A DNA stretch of 64,000 bases. Source: Tigheibacillus halophilus. Lineage in GTDB: Bacteria; Bacillota; Bacilli; Bacillales; Amphibacillaceae. Position numbers and translations under genes: made by a program. The stretch spans positions 124,001 through 188,000 of the forward strand of contig NZ_JBHUIZ010000018.1 of assembly GCF_042683165.1 (NCBI RefSeq), read 5' to 3'. How positions within the stretch are numbered: position 1 is the first letter of the stretch; each line of letters opens with the position of its first letter. Of this stretch, positions 35,877 through 44,664 are shown one piece after another. The notes below the pieces were generated by a model. It was not told the DNA's origin. It saw nothing but the letters and a program-made list of their open reading frames with translations, and did no database searches.

Positions 35877-35964
35877 CGACGGCGGTTTCCGGTTAATGTA
35901 ACCGGCGAATAGGAATGGACTACGTCAATTCTTGATTTCAGTTGCTTCATGAAGGAGGATGAGT

Positions 35965-36747
35965 ATGCTCAAAGATCCATGGTTCACAATAGAAAAAATT
36001 GATCAGAAGACTTTTGCCATCAGTGAATATGGCCACTGGGAAAAGGTGCACGCTTTTTTGCTGCTGGGAGAAGAAAAAGCTGTATTGATCGATACCGGGC
36101 TTGGCATCGATCATATGAAACGGGTTACCGATCAACTGACAGAAAAGCCGATTGATGTCATAACAACCCATGTTCATGCGGACCATATCGGAAGCCACGG
36201 GGAATTTGAACGTATATATGTGCATCAAGATGATAAAGATTGGTTGGTTAATGGCATTGGCGGGCTTTCCATCGCGCAAATCCGAAAAGACATAGGCAGG
36301 GATATCACCAAACCGACACCAGTGTCATTCGATCCGAAAACATATCAGCCATTTCAGGGAGAGCCAGCTGGGTTGCTGGAAGAAGGGGACGTGATCGATC
36401 TGGGAAATCGGGCGTTGACAATTTATCACACGCCAGGGCACTCACCAGGTCATATCAACATTTTTGATCAAACCAATGGCTATTTGTTCACCGGTGATTT
36501 GCTTTATGACCAGACGCCGGTTTACGCGCATTATCCGTCCACCAGTCCGGCTGATTTATGCCGATCGTTGGAGAAGATAGCTGAAATACCCAGTGTAACT
36601 AAGATATATGGGTCGCATAACACGCTTGGGCTTGACCCAAAAATCCTGATGGAAGCCAAGCAGGCTGTTCAATACCTGCGAAAGAACGATTTGATTCGGT
36701 TTGGAACAGGTACACACGAATTTGATGGATTCAGTGTTCATTTTTAG
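35965..36747 (+). CDS. Metallo-beta-lactamase-fold hydrolase
   Basis: The 260-residue protein has the metal motif THVHADHIGSHG, a second ligand region HTPGHSPGH, TGD with the bridging aspartate, and GSHN near the end. All di-metal ligands appear present, so it should be an active hydrolase, perhaps of thioesters or similar. The substrate is unknown. The ATG at 35965 has GGAGG 6 bases upstream; the ATG at 35959 sits inside that site. Confidence 0.87.
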   Translation: MLKDPWFTIEKIDQKTFAISEYGHWEKVHAFLLLGEEKAVLIDTGLGIDHMKRVTDQLTEKPIDVITTHVHADHIGSHGEFERIYVHQDDKDWLVNGIGGLSIAQIRKDIGRDITKPTPVSFDPKTYQPFQGEPAGLLEEGDVIDLGNRALTIYHTPGHSPGHINIFDQTNGYLFTGDLLYDQTPVYAHYPSTSPADLCRSLEKIAEIPSVTKIYGSHNTLGLDPKILMEAKQAVQYLRKNDLIRFGTGTHEFDGFSVHF

Positions 36748-36951
36748 TATTATCTCAGAGTATATGGTTTATCCGTCCAGTTTGGCAGCGCTAGTAACAT
36801 ATAACCGCAGTTTTTGAATCGGAGAGGGTTTGCTTTTTAAATTATTTTTTGGATACATATAAATCTACTATGTGGTGGCGGCTATTGTATCTTTTCCGAT
36901 ATTATCGCTATTGCATTTTATACAATTCACTTTGTCACCTTCGGTTGCGAT

Positions 36952-37593
36952 TCAATACCGCTGTGCGCAAACGTCAATCAAAGGACATTTGCTGCATAGC
37001 GGTTTTTTTCTGCAAATACTTTTAGCATGTTCATCCAACAGCGCATGAAACTCATTATACATCTGTACATCGTTTGGCAACTGGCTTTCAACCTGCAGTC
37101 GAAAGGCATCGTATGCAGCCGGCATATCATAGCCAAGGCGGTAGAAAATTCTTCTTGCGTATGCATCAACAACGAAAACAGGTTTCTCAAAAGCATAAAT
37201 CAGCATGACATCTGCTGTTTCCCTTCCGATGCCATGGATCTGCAGTAATTCATTGCGCAGTGCGTCCTTATCTCGTTTTTTTATATTCTCAACAGAAAAA
37301 TGGCAGATTTCGAACCATTGCATAAACGCTTTGATTCTTTTTGCTTTCATCTTGTAAAATCCGCTTGATCTAATTAGTTCAGCCAGTTCTGCCTCTGGCA
37401 TTTGAAAAATGATTTCCGGTTCGAGACGGTTACCCAAGTTGTGCAGTGCCTTGGCAGCATTACGCCAATTCGTATTTTGAACAAGTATGGCACCGATCAT
37501 CATTTCAAACGGTGAATCAGCAGGCCACCAGTTTTGCGGTCCGTAATGGTTATGCAGTTTTTTAAAAATGAGGGAATAATCGTGTTGCATCAT
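36952..37593 (-). CDS. Endonuclease III-like HhH-GPD DNA glycosylase
   Basis: The 213-residue protein has a helix-hairpin-helix LLQIHGIGRETADVML, the catalytic aspartate region VFVVDAYARR, and a C-terminal 4Fe-4S loop with spacing C-x6-C-x2-C-x5-C (CRKKPLCSKCPLIDVC). The lysine of bifunctional Nth enzymes is not obvious in the HhH (residue before the Gly-x-Glu segment), so it may be a monofunctional or alternative-substrate relative. The start is the ATG at 37593 with GGAAGG 6 bases upstream. Confidence 0.85.
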   Translation of the reverse strand: MMQHDYSLIFKKLHNHYGPQNWWPADSPFEMMIGAILVQNTNWRNAAKALHNLGNRLEPEIIFQMPEAELAELIRSSGFYKMKAKRIKAFMQWFEICHFSVENIKKRDKDALRNELLQIHGIGRETADVMLIYAFEKPVFVVDAYARRIFYRLGYDMPAAYDAFRLQVESQLPNDVQMYNEFHALLDEHAKSICRKKPLCSKCPLIDVCAQRY

Positions 37594-37615
37594 GCAGAAC
37601 CTTCCTGTGTTTGTA

Positions 37616-38626
37616 CTAGTTATGATCGTCCTGTCTGGAGCTGCCAAATTGTTTTTGCTTGTTGCTTTCCAGGAATTTTTCGAAATCAGAGAATGCGCTT
37701 CTCGTTTCAGTCTGTTCAGCATCCATCGTATCTGTGGGTTTATTGGATGTTTCGATGTATTTCGGTGAAGAAGAGCCACTTTGTGTTTGTCTGGTTGCAT
37801 CATTCGTTGCTGTCATTTGGACAGCAAGCGAATTGTTAACTGTTTGCTTGCTTAGATGATGGTCGCCCCTGCCTGCATCTTCCCTTTCATTCACAAGGGG
37901 AGTCTGCTCATCGGCGGTGGTCTCAACGGGCTCCATGATTGTAAGCTCCAAACTCTTTCCATGAATAATATTATTTAATATCTTGAAGGATTCTGTGATT
38001 TGTCCTACATTCTGTTTGTATGCGGAGCTAAGAGGCCGGACAGGGACGTTGCCATTTCCGGGTATAGACTTGTAGAATGGCAATGTATGGCGAATGTCAT
38101 TCAGTTGGATTTCCAAAAGCAATGATTTCAGATTTTTGAACTGTATTTTTCCTTCGACACTATCAGCTTCCTTTTCGGAAAAGTCCTTGCTGTTAGCGAT
38201 TGTTTGATCATTAGCAATGACTTTTACTTTCGAGATTTCATCAAAATTATAAGCAAAAATGTTAAATGGCATATCCATATTTAATCCCGCTTTGCCATCA
38301 ACAGGCCGCCATATATAGAGCCGCTTTGCAGGGAAATCAAACACCAGTTTGACTGTTAGAGAATCCGGCAAGAACATGACAGTGTTCTGAAAATCATTGG
38401 CAGACGGCTGTAGAGAAGCAATACGTTTTTTCATACAGGCATTCAACCTGTTTTGTAATTTAGTGTATCTATCTGTGGCAATGAGTCCGATGATAGCTAA
38501 CAAAATGAAAGAAAGAAAGGTATATAAAAAAGCTCCTTTCAAAAGAAGGAAAAGTAAAATACCTACACTGCCTAAAAATGACAGCCCGCCAATCAACTCA
38601 TAATTTCGTAATCTTTCATATGACAT
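37616..38626 (-). CDS. Membrane protein of unknown function
   Basis: The 336-residue protein has two membrane segments near residues 12-30 and 32-52, then a soluble region with a basic mixed domain (to about 215) and a low-complexity, Thr/Ser/Gln-rich, probably disordered C-terminal tail. AAGGTGAG precedes the ATG at 38626. It lies just upstream of the EndoIII-like gene on the same strand (22-bp gap). I recognise no family. Confidence 0.7.
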   Translation of the reverse strand: MSYERLRNYELIGGLSFLGSVGILLFLLLKGAFLYTFLSFILLAIIGLIATDRYTKLQNRLNACMKKRIASLQPSANDFQNTVMFLPDSLTVKLVFDFPAKRLYIWRPVDGKAGLNMDMPFNIFAYNFDEISKVKVIANDQTIANSKDFSEKEADSVEGKIQFKNLKSLLLEIQLNDIRHTLPFYKSIPGNGNVPVRPLSSAYKQNVGQITESFKILNNIIHGKSLELTIMEPVETTADEQTPLVNEREDAGRGDHHLSKQTVNNSLAVQMTATNDATRQTQSGSSSPKYIETSNKPTDTMDAEQTETRSAFSDFEKFLESNKQKQFGSSRQDDHN

Positions 38627-38712
38627 GGGCTCACCTTTTCCATTATTATATATATTCACTATACTTGCGAAAGACAGGATAAGCAAGATGAATGATAATT
38701 TGAAAAAGGAAA

Positions 38713-38736
38713 AGATGCCACCCTGAGATGGCATCT
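38713..38736 (-). terminator. Terminator of the GabD-like gene
   Basis: On the minus strand AGATGCCA pairs with TGGCATCT, followed by TTTCC. Confidence 0.75.
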
Positions 38737-38761
38737 GGTTTTATTCATAGAAATTTTAAAC

Positions 38762-40153
38762 TTAGAATCCGCCGATGGACAAATATTTCGTCTCGAGATA
38801 CGGCTCAATACCTTCTAGCCCGCCTTCACGACCGAGTCCGCTTTCCTTCATACCGCCAAATGGTGCGTGGGCTGCTGAAGGACCGCCGTCATTCCATCCT
38901 ACAATGCCATAATCCAGATTTTCGGAAAGGAAGGTACCTTTACGATAGTCATTGGTGAAAAAGTAGGCTGCGAGCCCAAATGGTGTATTGTTGGCGATCT
39001 CTATCGCTTCTTCCACTTGTTTGTAACTGATAATCGGGGCAATTGGGCCAAATGTTTCCTCATGCATGATCGACATACCTTCATCGACATTCTTCAAAAC
39101 GGTTGGGTAGACGAAGTAGCTCCCCTTATCATCATTTACCTCGTATTTGTTTCCGACCAGTGCTTCAGCCCCTTTATCCAAGGCGTCTTCCACTTGTTCT
39201 ACGATTTTATCGTATCCTTTTTTATTGATGATCGGACCGATGTCTGTCCCTTCTTCCAGTCCGTTGCCAACCTTAAGTTTGCTAACTTCGCTTGCAAATT
39301 TTTGGGAGAACTCATCTACAATGCTCTCGTGGACAATAAGACGGTTGGCGCAGACACAGGTTTGTCCTGCATTACGGAATTTGGTGGCGATAGCTTGCCG
39401 GACGGCGTAATCAATATTCGCATCTTCTGCCACGATGAGCGGGGCATGTCCGCCAAGCTCCATCGTGACATGCTTGACTGTATCAGCACTATTTTTGATT
39501 AATGATTTACCGACTGGTGTCGAACCGGTAAAAGTAATTTTTCGTACATACTCACTGTCCGTGAAAATATCACCTGCCACGCTGCCGCGCTGGTTGACAC
39601 ATTGGACTACATCCTCCGGGATACCGGATTCATGAGCTAGTTCGATGAAACGGATGGTTGTCAATGGTGTTTCGACTGCCGGCTTGACAACAAAGGTGCA
39701 ACCTGCGGCAAGTGCCGGGGCCGCCTTTCTGGTCATCATGGCGGCAGGGAAATTCCAAGGAGTAATTGCTGCGACAAGTCCGACAGGCTGTTTTGTCACG
39801 ATAATACGTTTCGATTCCGTATTGGCAGGAATTGTACGACCGTAAACCCGCTTTGCTTCTTCAGCATACCAGTCGATATAGCTGGTCGCATAGTCGACTT
39901 CCCCGAGCGATTCTTTTAACGGTTTGCCATTTTCACGAGTCATAACTTCAGCGATATCCTGTTTGTTTTCTTGGATTTTTTGAGACCATTTCTTTAGTAA
40001 ACGGGACCGTTCATGAGCATTAACGCGGGACCATTCTTTAAAAGCTTCGTGGCCGCGTTTCAGCGCCTGCTTAATGTCTTCTTCAGAATCGTATGTGACT
40101 TTCTGGATCACGTCACCTGTCGCCGGATCGGTCACGTTGAATGATTGAGCCAT
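38762..40153 (-). CDS. gabD: Succinate-semialdehyde dehydrogenase-like aldehyde dehydrogenase (GabD family)
   Basis: The 463-residue aldehyde dehydrogenase has PWNFPAAM, the general-base region MELGGHAP, and the nucleophile segment FRNAGQTCVCANR, where the Cys-Val-Cys arrangement is typical of GabD enzymes. It would oxidise succinate semialdehyde to succinate with NAD(P)+. No 4-aminobutyrate aminotransferase gene adjoins it, so the physiological aldehyde is inferred. It stands alone with its own terminator. Confidence 0.87.
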   Translation of the reverse strand: MAQSFNVTDPATGDVIQKVTYDSEEDIKQALKRGHEAFKEWSRVNAHERSRLLKKWSQKIQENKQDIAEVMTRENGKPLKESLGEVDYATSYIDWYAEEAKRVYGRTIPANTESKRIIVTKQPVGLVAAITPWNFPAAMMTRKAAPALAAGCTFVVKPAVETPLTTIRFIELAHESGIPEDVVQCVNQRGSVAGDIFTDSEYVRKITFTGSTPVGKSLIKNSADTVKHVTMELGGHAPLIVAEDANIDYAVRQAIATKFRNAGQTCVCANRLIVHESIVDEFSQKFASEVSKLKVGNGLEEGTDIGPIINKKGYDKIVEQVEDALDKGAEALVGNKYEVNDDKGSYFVYPTVLKNVDEGMSIMHEETFGPIAPIISYKQVEEAIEIANNTPFGLAAYFFTNDYRKGTFLSENLDYGIVGWNDGGPSAAHAPFGGMKESGLGREGGLEGIEPYLETKYLSIGGF

Positions 40154-40247
40154 GATACATATTCCTCCTTTATTAAATTTGTTTTTATCCTCATACAGTG
40201 ATGGAACAAAGCCTTAAATTATATTACCCCTTCAGTATACAGGTTAA

Positions 40248-40276
40248 GCATCAGGTAATTCCAAACATACATATAT
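40248..40276 (+). promoter_or_regulatory. Weak candidate forespore-type promoter
   Basis: GCATC (40248-40252), a 17-base spacer and CATATAT (40270-40276) loosely resemble sigma-G elements upstream of the 62-residue protein gene. The match is partial. Confidence 0.25.
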
Positions 40277-40312
40277 GGGCAATGGTTACATTAGCGTTAG
40301 GAGGTGTGACCA

Positions 40313-40501
40313 TTGGCTAAAAAGAAGAAAAATCAGGAAAATATTAACGTTGCGTTAGGCGGCATGGGATTCTACGGAACGACCTCCAACGGAGAAGCAA
40401 CAGGGTACCGTGCATCCGGCGATATGGAGAATGCTGGAAGGTTGGACAAAGGTTTTCAAAGGCCTGAAGATGAACCTTCAGTTAAAAAACATAAGGATTA
40501 A
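40313..40501 (+). CDS. Small protein of 62 residues
   Basis: A TTG start with GGAGGTG about 8 bases upstream opens a basic, glycine-rich protein (VALGGMGFYGTTSNGEATGYRASGD...). The strong ribosome site supports translation. Composition and size resemble small spore proteins, but I recognise no family and claim no function. Confidence 0.6.
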   Translation: MAKKKKNQENINVALGGMGFYGTTSNGEATGYRASGDMENAGRLDKGFQRPEDEPSVKKHKD

Positions 40502-40573
40502 TATGGAGGGAAATGGCATTATTGCAAATAGGAGAGCACCGCATGCTTTCCTATTTGCATGGATTTATACGTT

Positions 40574-41134
40574 TCATTCAGGAATTTTTTTAATAATCCT
40601 GGCTGGATTTCCCCCGACGACGACATTAGCAGGGACATCTTTGGTGACAACAGAGCCTGATGCCACAACGACATTATCCCCGATTCTGACACCCGGATTG
40701 ATTACAGCCCTTCCTCCGATCCATACATGATGACCAATATTCACCGGTTTTCCGTACTCGATACCAGTGATTCTTTCTCGCGTGTCAATCGGATGTGCAG
40801 CAGTATAGATATGTACTCCAGGGGCGATGAAACAGTCATCACCGATACGAATTTCACAGATATCCAGGAATACACAGTCAAAATTCGCGTAAAAATTTTC
40901 TCCTATATGTATATTATAGCCGTAATCGCATCGAAATGAAGGTTCGATGCTAAGCTCATTGCCGGTAGAACCGAATAGCGCTTTCAATAGTTCGCTTCTT
41001 TTTGGAGTCTCATCTTCCGATGTCTGATTGAATAAGCGTGTCAGCTTGCGCGCTTGCAGTCTTTCTTTGACAAGCTGCTGGTCTCCCGCATGATAAAGTT
41101 CTCCCGCAAGCATTTTCTCTTTCTCTGTTTTCAT
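40574..41134 (-). CDS. Maltose/galactoside O-acetyltransferase-like protein
   Basis: The 186-residue protein begins with the mac domain pattern (EKEKMLAGELYHAGDQQLVKER) and continues as a left-handed beta-helix of hexapeptide repeats, with the catalytic-region HPIDTRER and NIGHHVWIGG segments. It matches the maltose/nodulation acetyltransferase family, which moves acetyl from acetyl-CoA to sugars. GGAG lies 9 bases before the ATG. It converges on the small protein gene at 40313. Confidence 0.9.
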   Translation of the reverse strand: MKTEKEKMLAGELYHAGDQQLVKERLQARKLTRLFNQTSEDETPKRSELLKALFGSTGNELSIEPSFRCDYGYNIHIGENFYANFDCVFLDICEIRIGDDCFIAPGVHIYTAAHPIDTRERITGIEYGKPVNIGHHVWIGGRAVINPGVRIGDNVVVASGSVVTKDVPANVVVGGNPARIIKKIPE

Positions 41135-41259
41135 ACTTAAATTCTCCTATGCAAAATAAATGTAATGTAAATATAACATGAATACTTCGCTTTGTATGGT
41201 AATATTTTGAAACAAATGCATCTCTATAATCGTATGGATAAATAGAGGGGGCAGACGGT

Positions 41260-41454
41260 ATGCAGTGGGAATATAAGGTGGTTGCCTGGAAAAATGCTAT
41301 GCTCGATGTAGACAGCGGGGAACTGGAAGAACTACTGAATGAACACGGCAAGTCCGGCTGGGAGCTAGTCAATATCATTCCACAGATTGGCAGCTATGCC
41401 GGGAATGTCACAACAAATTTCAATCAAATCGTTTTTAAAAGGGTAAAAGATTAA
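41260..41454 (+). CDS. DUF4177 family small protein
   Basis: The 64-residue protein has the family pattern WEYKVV...L..LLNEHGKSGWELVNIIP...FKR. The family function is unknown. A GAGGGGG ribosome site precedes the ATG. It ends 47 bp before a membrane-anchored protein gene and may share its transcript. Confidence 0.85.
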   Translation: MQWEYKVVAWKNAMLDVDSGELEELLNEHGKSGWELVNIIPQIGSYAGNVTTNFNQIVFKRVKD

Positions 41455-41501
41455 GCGGGTTGTCTCAGGTATCAATAAAGGAAAAATGGCAGAGGAGTAG
41501 A

Positions 41502-41849
41502 ATGGGTATGAGGAAAAAAGCAATTTGGCTGGTTTCAGCCATTGTGGTTGTGTGTGGCCTGTTTTTTTATCATCAAACATATTTTTCATACAAAACATTG
41601 AACGAGCTGCATCATTTTCCTGTCCCGAGATATGCAAAGCTGGTAGATAAATCAAATATAGCTTATGGATTCAATTGGCCGCAGGCTAAAGAAGAGGACG
41701 GGATCCCATATGGGTATAAATTCATTTTAAAAAGGAATGGCTGGGTGCAAACCCTGCGGGAAGGCTCCCTTACGGAATATCAGAAAGGGGATCACCGCAT
41801 TTCTTTGATCTGTACGAACCAGTATTTGAAAATATTGCTGCAAACATAG
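41502..41849 (+). CDS. Membrane-anchored protein of unknown function
   Basis: About 115 residues: a basic start, one hydrophobic segment (IWLVSAIVVVCGLFFY, about residues 7-24), then a soluble extracellular-type domain with alternating charged and aromatic residues. AGAGGAG precedes two possible ATG starts, at 41502 (spacing 4) and 41508 (spacing 10). Function unknown. Confidence 0.65.
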   Translation: MGMRKKAIWLVSAIVVVCGLFFYHQTYFSYKTLNELHHFPVPRYAKLVDKSNIAYGFNWPQAKEEDGIPYGYKFILKRNGWVQTLREGSLTEYQKGDHRISLICTNQYLKILLQT

Positions 41850-41886
41850 TATTCCTGTGGTCGATAATCCGGAGATATGATATACT

Positions 41887-41997
41887 TAGATTTGCGATGA
41901 GCTGATTTGCATAAGCCGGGCACTGCGTTATCTGATGTGAACAGATAGTGACCCGCCGCAAATATCGATGGCGCCTGTACGATGTACAGGCGCTTTT
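41887..41997 (+). ncRNA. Candidate structured small RNA
   Basis: Between two convergent genes an extended -10 element (TGATATACT, 41878-41886) is followed by a compact structure and a textbook terminator. TTTGCG (41891-41896) can pair with CGCAAA (41957-41962). Inside it CGGGCAC (41917-41923) plus TATCTG (41929-41934) pair with CAGATA (41942-41947), GTG (41948-41950) and CCCG (41952-41955), leaving a five-base bulge TGCGT. The terminator GCGCCTGTAC/GTACAGGCGC ends in TTTT. No ORF fits. The size would be about 105 nt. I do not recognise a known class. Confidence 0.45.
41971..41997 (+). terminator. Terminator of the candidate small RNA
   Basis: A perfect 10-bp stem GCGCCTGTAC (41971-41980) / GTACAGGCGC (41984-41993) with a 3-base loop and TTTT. 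Confidence 0.85.
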
Positions 41998-42011
41998 CAT
42001 ATGCACAAAAT

Positions 42012-42041
42012 AGGGATGCTGCTTGTTGCTGCAGCATCCCT
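42012..42041 (-). terminator. Terminator of pdxS
   Basis: On the minus strand AGGGATGCTGC pairs with GCAGCATCCCT, followed by ATTTTG, 14 bp beyond the pdxS stop. Confidence 0.8.
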
Positions 42042-42054
42042 TCCTGGATCTTAT

Positions 42055-42936
42055 TCACCATCCGCGTTCAGCCATTCTTTCCTCTCTTGGCATTGTTTGT
42101 ACATCCAAACCTTTCATCGCAGTACCTAGTTCTTTCGACAATTCTCCGATTAATCCGTAATCCTGATAATTAGCAGTCGCTTTGACAATCGCGTTGGCGA
42201 ATTTCTCAGGTGTCTCCGATTTGAAAATACCTGACCCGACAAAAACGCCATCTGCTCCAAGCTCCATCATTAATGCAGCATCAGCAGGAGTGGCTACGCC
42301 GCCCGCAGCAAAGTTAGACACTGGAAGCCTGCCAGCTTCTTTGATTTGTTTCAATATTTCATAAGGTGCACCCAAGTTTTTAGCCTCAGTCATCAGTTCA
42401 TCATCTTGCATTAAAGTCAGTTTTCTGATTTGGGCATTGACCCTTCGCAAATGACGGACAGCTTCTACTATGTTGCCAGTACCAGGTTCTCCTTTTGTCC
42501 GCAACATGGAAGCACCTTCTCCGATACGGCGGGCAGCTTCACCAAGGTCACGGCAGCCGCAAACAAATGGGACAGAGAAATCACTTTTCAAAATATGAAA
42601 TTCTTCATCAGCTGGTGTCAATACTTCGCTTTCATCAATGTAATCAATACCCATCGCTTCCAGAACACGGGCTTCAACAATATGTCCAATACGTGCTTTG
42701 GCCATGACAGGGATGGAAACAGCCTCTACTACCTCGGCAATGATTCTCGAATCAGCCATTCTGGCGACCCCGCCAGCTTTGCGAATGTCAGAAGGTACTC
42801 TCTCTAGCGCCATTACAGCGACCGCCCCTGCAGCTTCCGCAATTTTTGCCTGCTCCGCATTGACTACGTCCATAATCACACCATGGTGGGGGATATGTAC
42901 TCCTTTAATTGCTCTAGCGTCTTTAACTTTTTCCAT
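42055..42936 (-). CDS. pdxS: Pyridoxal 5'-phosphate synthase subunit PdxS
   Basis: The 293-residue protein is a full-length PdxS (TIM barrel) with MALERVPSDIR, VMAKARIGH (catalytic-region lysine) and MLRTKGEPGTGN (second lysine). It combines ribose 5-phosphate, glyceraldehyde 3-phosphate and ammonia to make pyridoxal phosphate. The ammonia normally comes from glutaminase PdxT, whose gene usually follows pdxS directly. Here a terminator follows and pdxT is absent from the window. It is divergent from a PdxR-like regulator. Confidence 0.95.
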   Translation of the reverse strand: MEKVKDARAIKGVHIPHHGVIMDVVNAEQAKIAEAAGAVAVMALERVPSDIRKAGGVARMADSRIIAEVVEAVSIPVMAKARIGHIVEARVLEAMGIDYIDESEVLTPADEEFHILKSDFSVPFVCGCRDLGEAARRIGEGASMLRTKGEPGTGNIVEAVRHLRRVNAQIRKLTLMQDDELMTEAKNLGAPYEILKQIKEAGRLPVSNFAAGGVATPADAALMMELGADGVFVGSGIFKSETPEKFANAIVKATANYQDYGLIGELSKELGTAMKGLDVQTMPREERMAERGW

Positions 42937-43059
42937 TTAATCGCTCCTCCATTGATATTTTATTTTAAATATTAATTCGATTATAATAGGAATGTGATAT
43001 TGTTAAAAGCGTCAGTTTAAATATTTTTGATGGGGTCAGAAAGGGCGGAGTATATGGAT

Positions 43060-44451
43060 ATGTTGTCCTGTGTATTGGATCGAGAAAGCGAACAGACTTT
43101 ATATGAACAACTGTATAGGTATATTAAGGGAGAGATTATCGCAGGCAGACTGGTGTACGAAACCAAGCTGCCATCTAAGCGCAAATTGGCTGACTACCTT
43201 AAGATTAGTGAAAATACCATCGAAACAGCATATGTTCAACTTGTAGCGGAAGGATATTTGGAGGCGAAGCCCCGTCAAGGTTATTTTATTGCTGCTAATG
43301 AGGATTTAGTGTTGGTCAATACATCAAAAAAAACACACCAACAGAAAGAAAAACCCGTGGCATGGAAATATGACTTTCACCCCGGTAAAATCGATACGGA
43401 ACATTTTCCGTTCACCAAGTGGCGAAAATACGCCAAAGAGCTGATAGATCCACAGTATCATCATCTGCTTTTACACGGAGATCGCCAAGGTGAACTTGTT
43501 TTAAGGCAGGAAATCGCTACCTATTTGTATCATGCCAGGGGGGTGAAATGTTTACCTGAAGAAATCATTATTGGTGCCGGAAGCGAAATATTGCTCCAAC
43601 AACTGGTCAGTCTGATGGGAGATGACATCAGTTATGGGGTGGAGGATCCTGGATATCATGTCATATCACGTATCCTGGCAGACCAGCCAAATGAAGTACG
43701 GCCATTGCAAGTAGATGAAGATGGTGTGATTGTGACTGATTTGGAAAAGCAACGGATCAACATGATGTACACGACACCCTCTAATCACTTTCCATATGGT
43801 TATGTGCTGCCGGTCAATCGTCGGGTGCAGTTGCTTAATTGGGCATCTGGCCAGGAAGGTCGTTATATTATTGAAGATGATTATGATAGTGAGTTTCGGT
43901 ATACGGGAAAATCCATTCCGGCATTAAAAGGAATGGACAGTGCCGGTAAAGTGATTTATTTAGGCTCATTTTCCAAGTCGCTGATACCGTCACTGCGGAT
44001 CAGTTATATGCTGCTGCCAAATAAGTTATTGAAACAATACAATCAACGTTATTCTTATTATCATTGCACTGTTTCCCGAATAGACCAGCGTATACTTGCA
44101 CGATTTATGATGTCAGGGGATTTTGAAAGACATCTAAATCGCATGCGTAAGGTCTATAGACGTAAATTGGAAAAAACAATGGAAATTTTGCAGCCGTATT
44201 CAGACAGGATACGGGTAATTGGGGAACAGAATGGACTGCATATATTACTTGAAGTCATGAATGGTATAGGTGAGAACGAACTTTTGGAGAGGGCGGCTTC
44301 TGCAAGGATCAATGTTTATTCATTGTCTTCTTATTCAATGACGAACTGGAAAGTTATGCGGCCGAAAATCGTTTTTGGGTTTGCTGGGATTGCGGAAGAA
44401 GAACTGGAAAGTGCTTTGAAGGATTTGTTTACGAGTTGGGAAATCATCTGA
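43060..44451 (+). CDS. MocR/PdxR-type regulator (GntR HTH fused to aminotransferase-like domain)
   Basis: The 463-residue protein has an N-terminal GntR winged helix (LPSKRKLADYLKISENTIETAY, about residues 40-62) joined to a fold-type I aminotransferase domain with the PLP-lysine region GSFSKSLIPSLRISY. MocR proteins use PLP as effector; divergence from pdxS identifies this one as a likely PdxR that activates PLP synthesis when PLP is scarce. The start is the ATG at 43060 (GGAG 9 bases upstream) or 43054. Confidence 0.88.
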   Translation: MLSCVLDRESEQTLYEQLYRYIKGEIIAGRLVYETKLPSKRKLADYLKISENTIETAYVQLVAEGYLEAKPRQGYFIAANEDLVLVNTSKKTHQQKEKPVAWKYDFHPGKIDTEHFPFTKWRKYAKELIDPQYHHLLLHGDRQGELVLRQEIATYLYHARGVKCLPEEIIIGAGSEILLQQLVSLMGDDISYGVEDPGYHVISRILADQPNEVRPLQVDEDGVIVTDLEKQRINMMYTTPSNHFPYGYVLPVNRRVQLLNWASGQEGRYIIEDDYDSEFRYTGKSIPALKGMDSAGKVIYLGSFSKSLIPSLRISYMLLPNKLLKQYNQRYSYYHCTVSRIDQRILARFMMSGDFERHLNRMRKVYRRKLEKTMEILQPYSDRIRVIGEQNGLHILLEVMNGIGENELLERAASARINVYSLSSYSMTNWKVMRPKIVFGFAGIAEEELESALKDLFTSWEII

Positions 44452-44552
44452 AAAAGCAAAGTTATGTAACTCGTCCTTCTGTCTTAAAATATATCCATGC
44501 TATCAAATGAAGCTAAACTGTTCTGTATATAATCATTAACTTGTTTGATAAT

Positions 44553-44584
44553 GACAAAAGCCAGCAAAAAAGCAGGCTTTTGTC
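44553..44584. terminator. Terminator between the PdxR-like gene and hisC
   Basis: GACAAAAGCC (44553-44562) pairs perfectly with GGCTTTTGTC (44575-44584); it separates two convergent transcripts. Confidence 0.75.
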
Positions 44585-44664
44585 GTTTCTCATATTCTTT
44601 TGTAATTGTTTATACCGGAACACAAGTATTATATCTGCTCCTTTTAAACAGACATCAGACTTGC

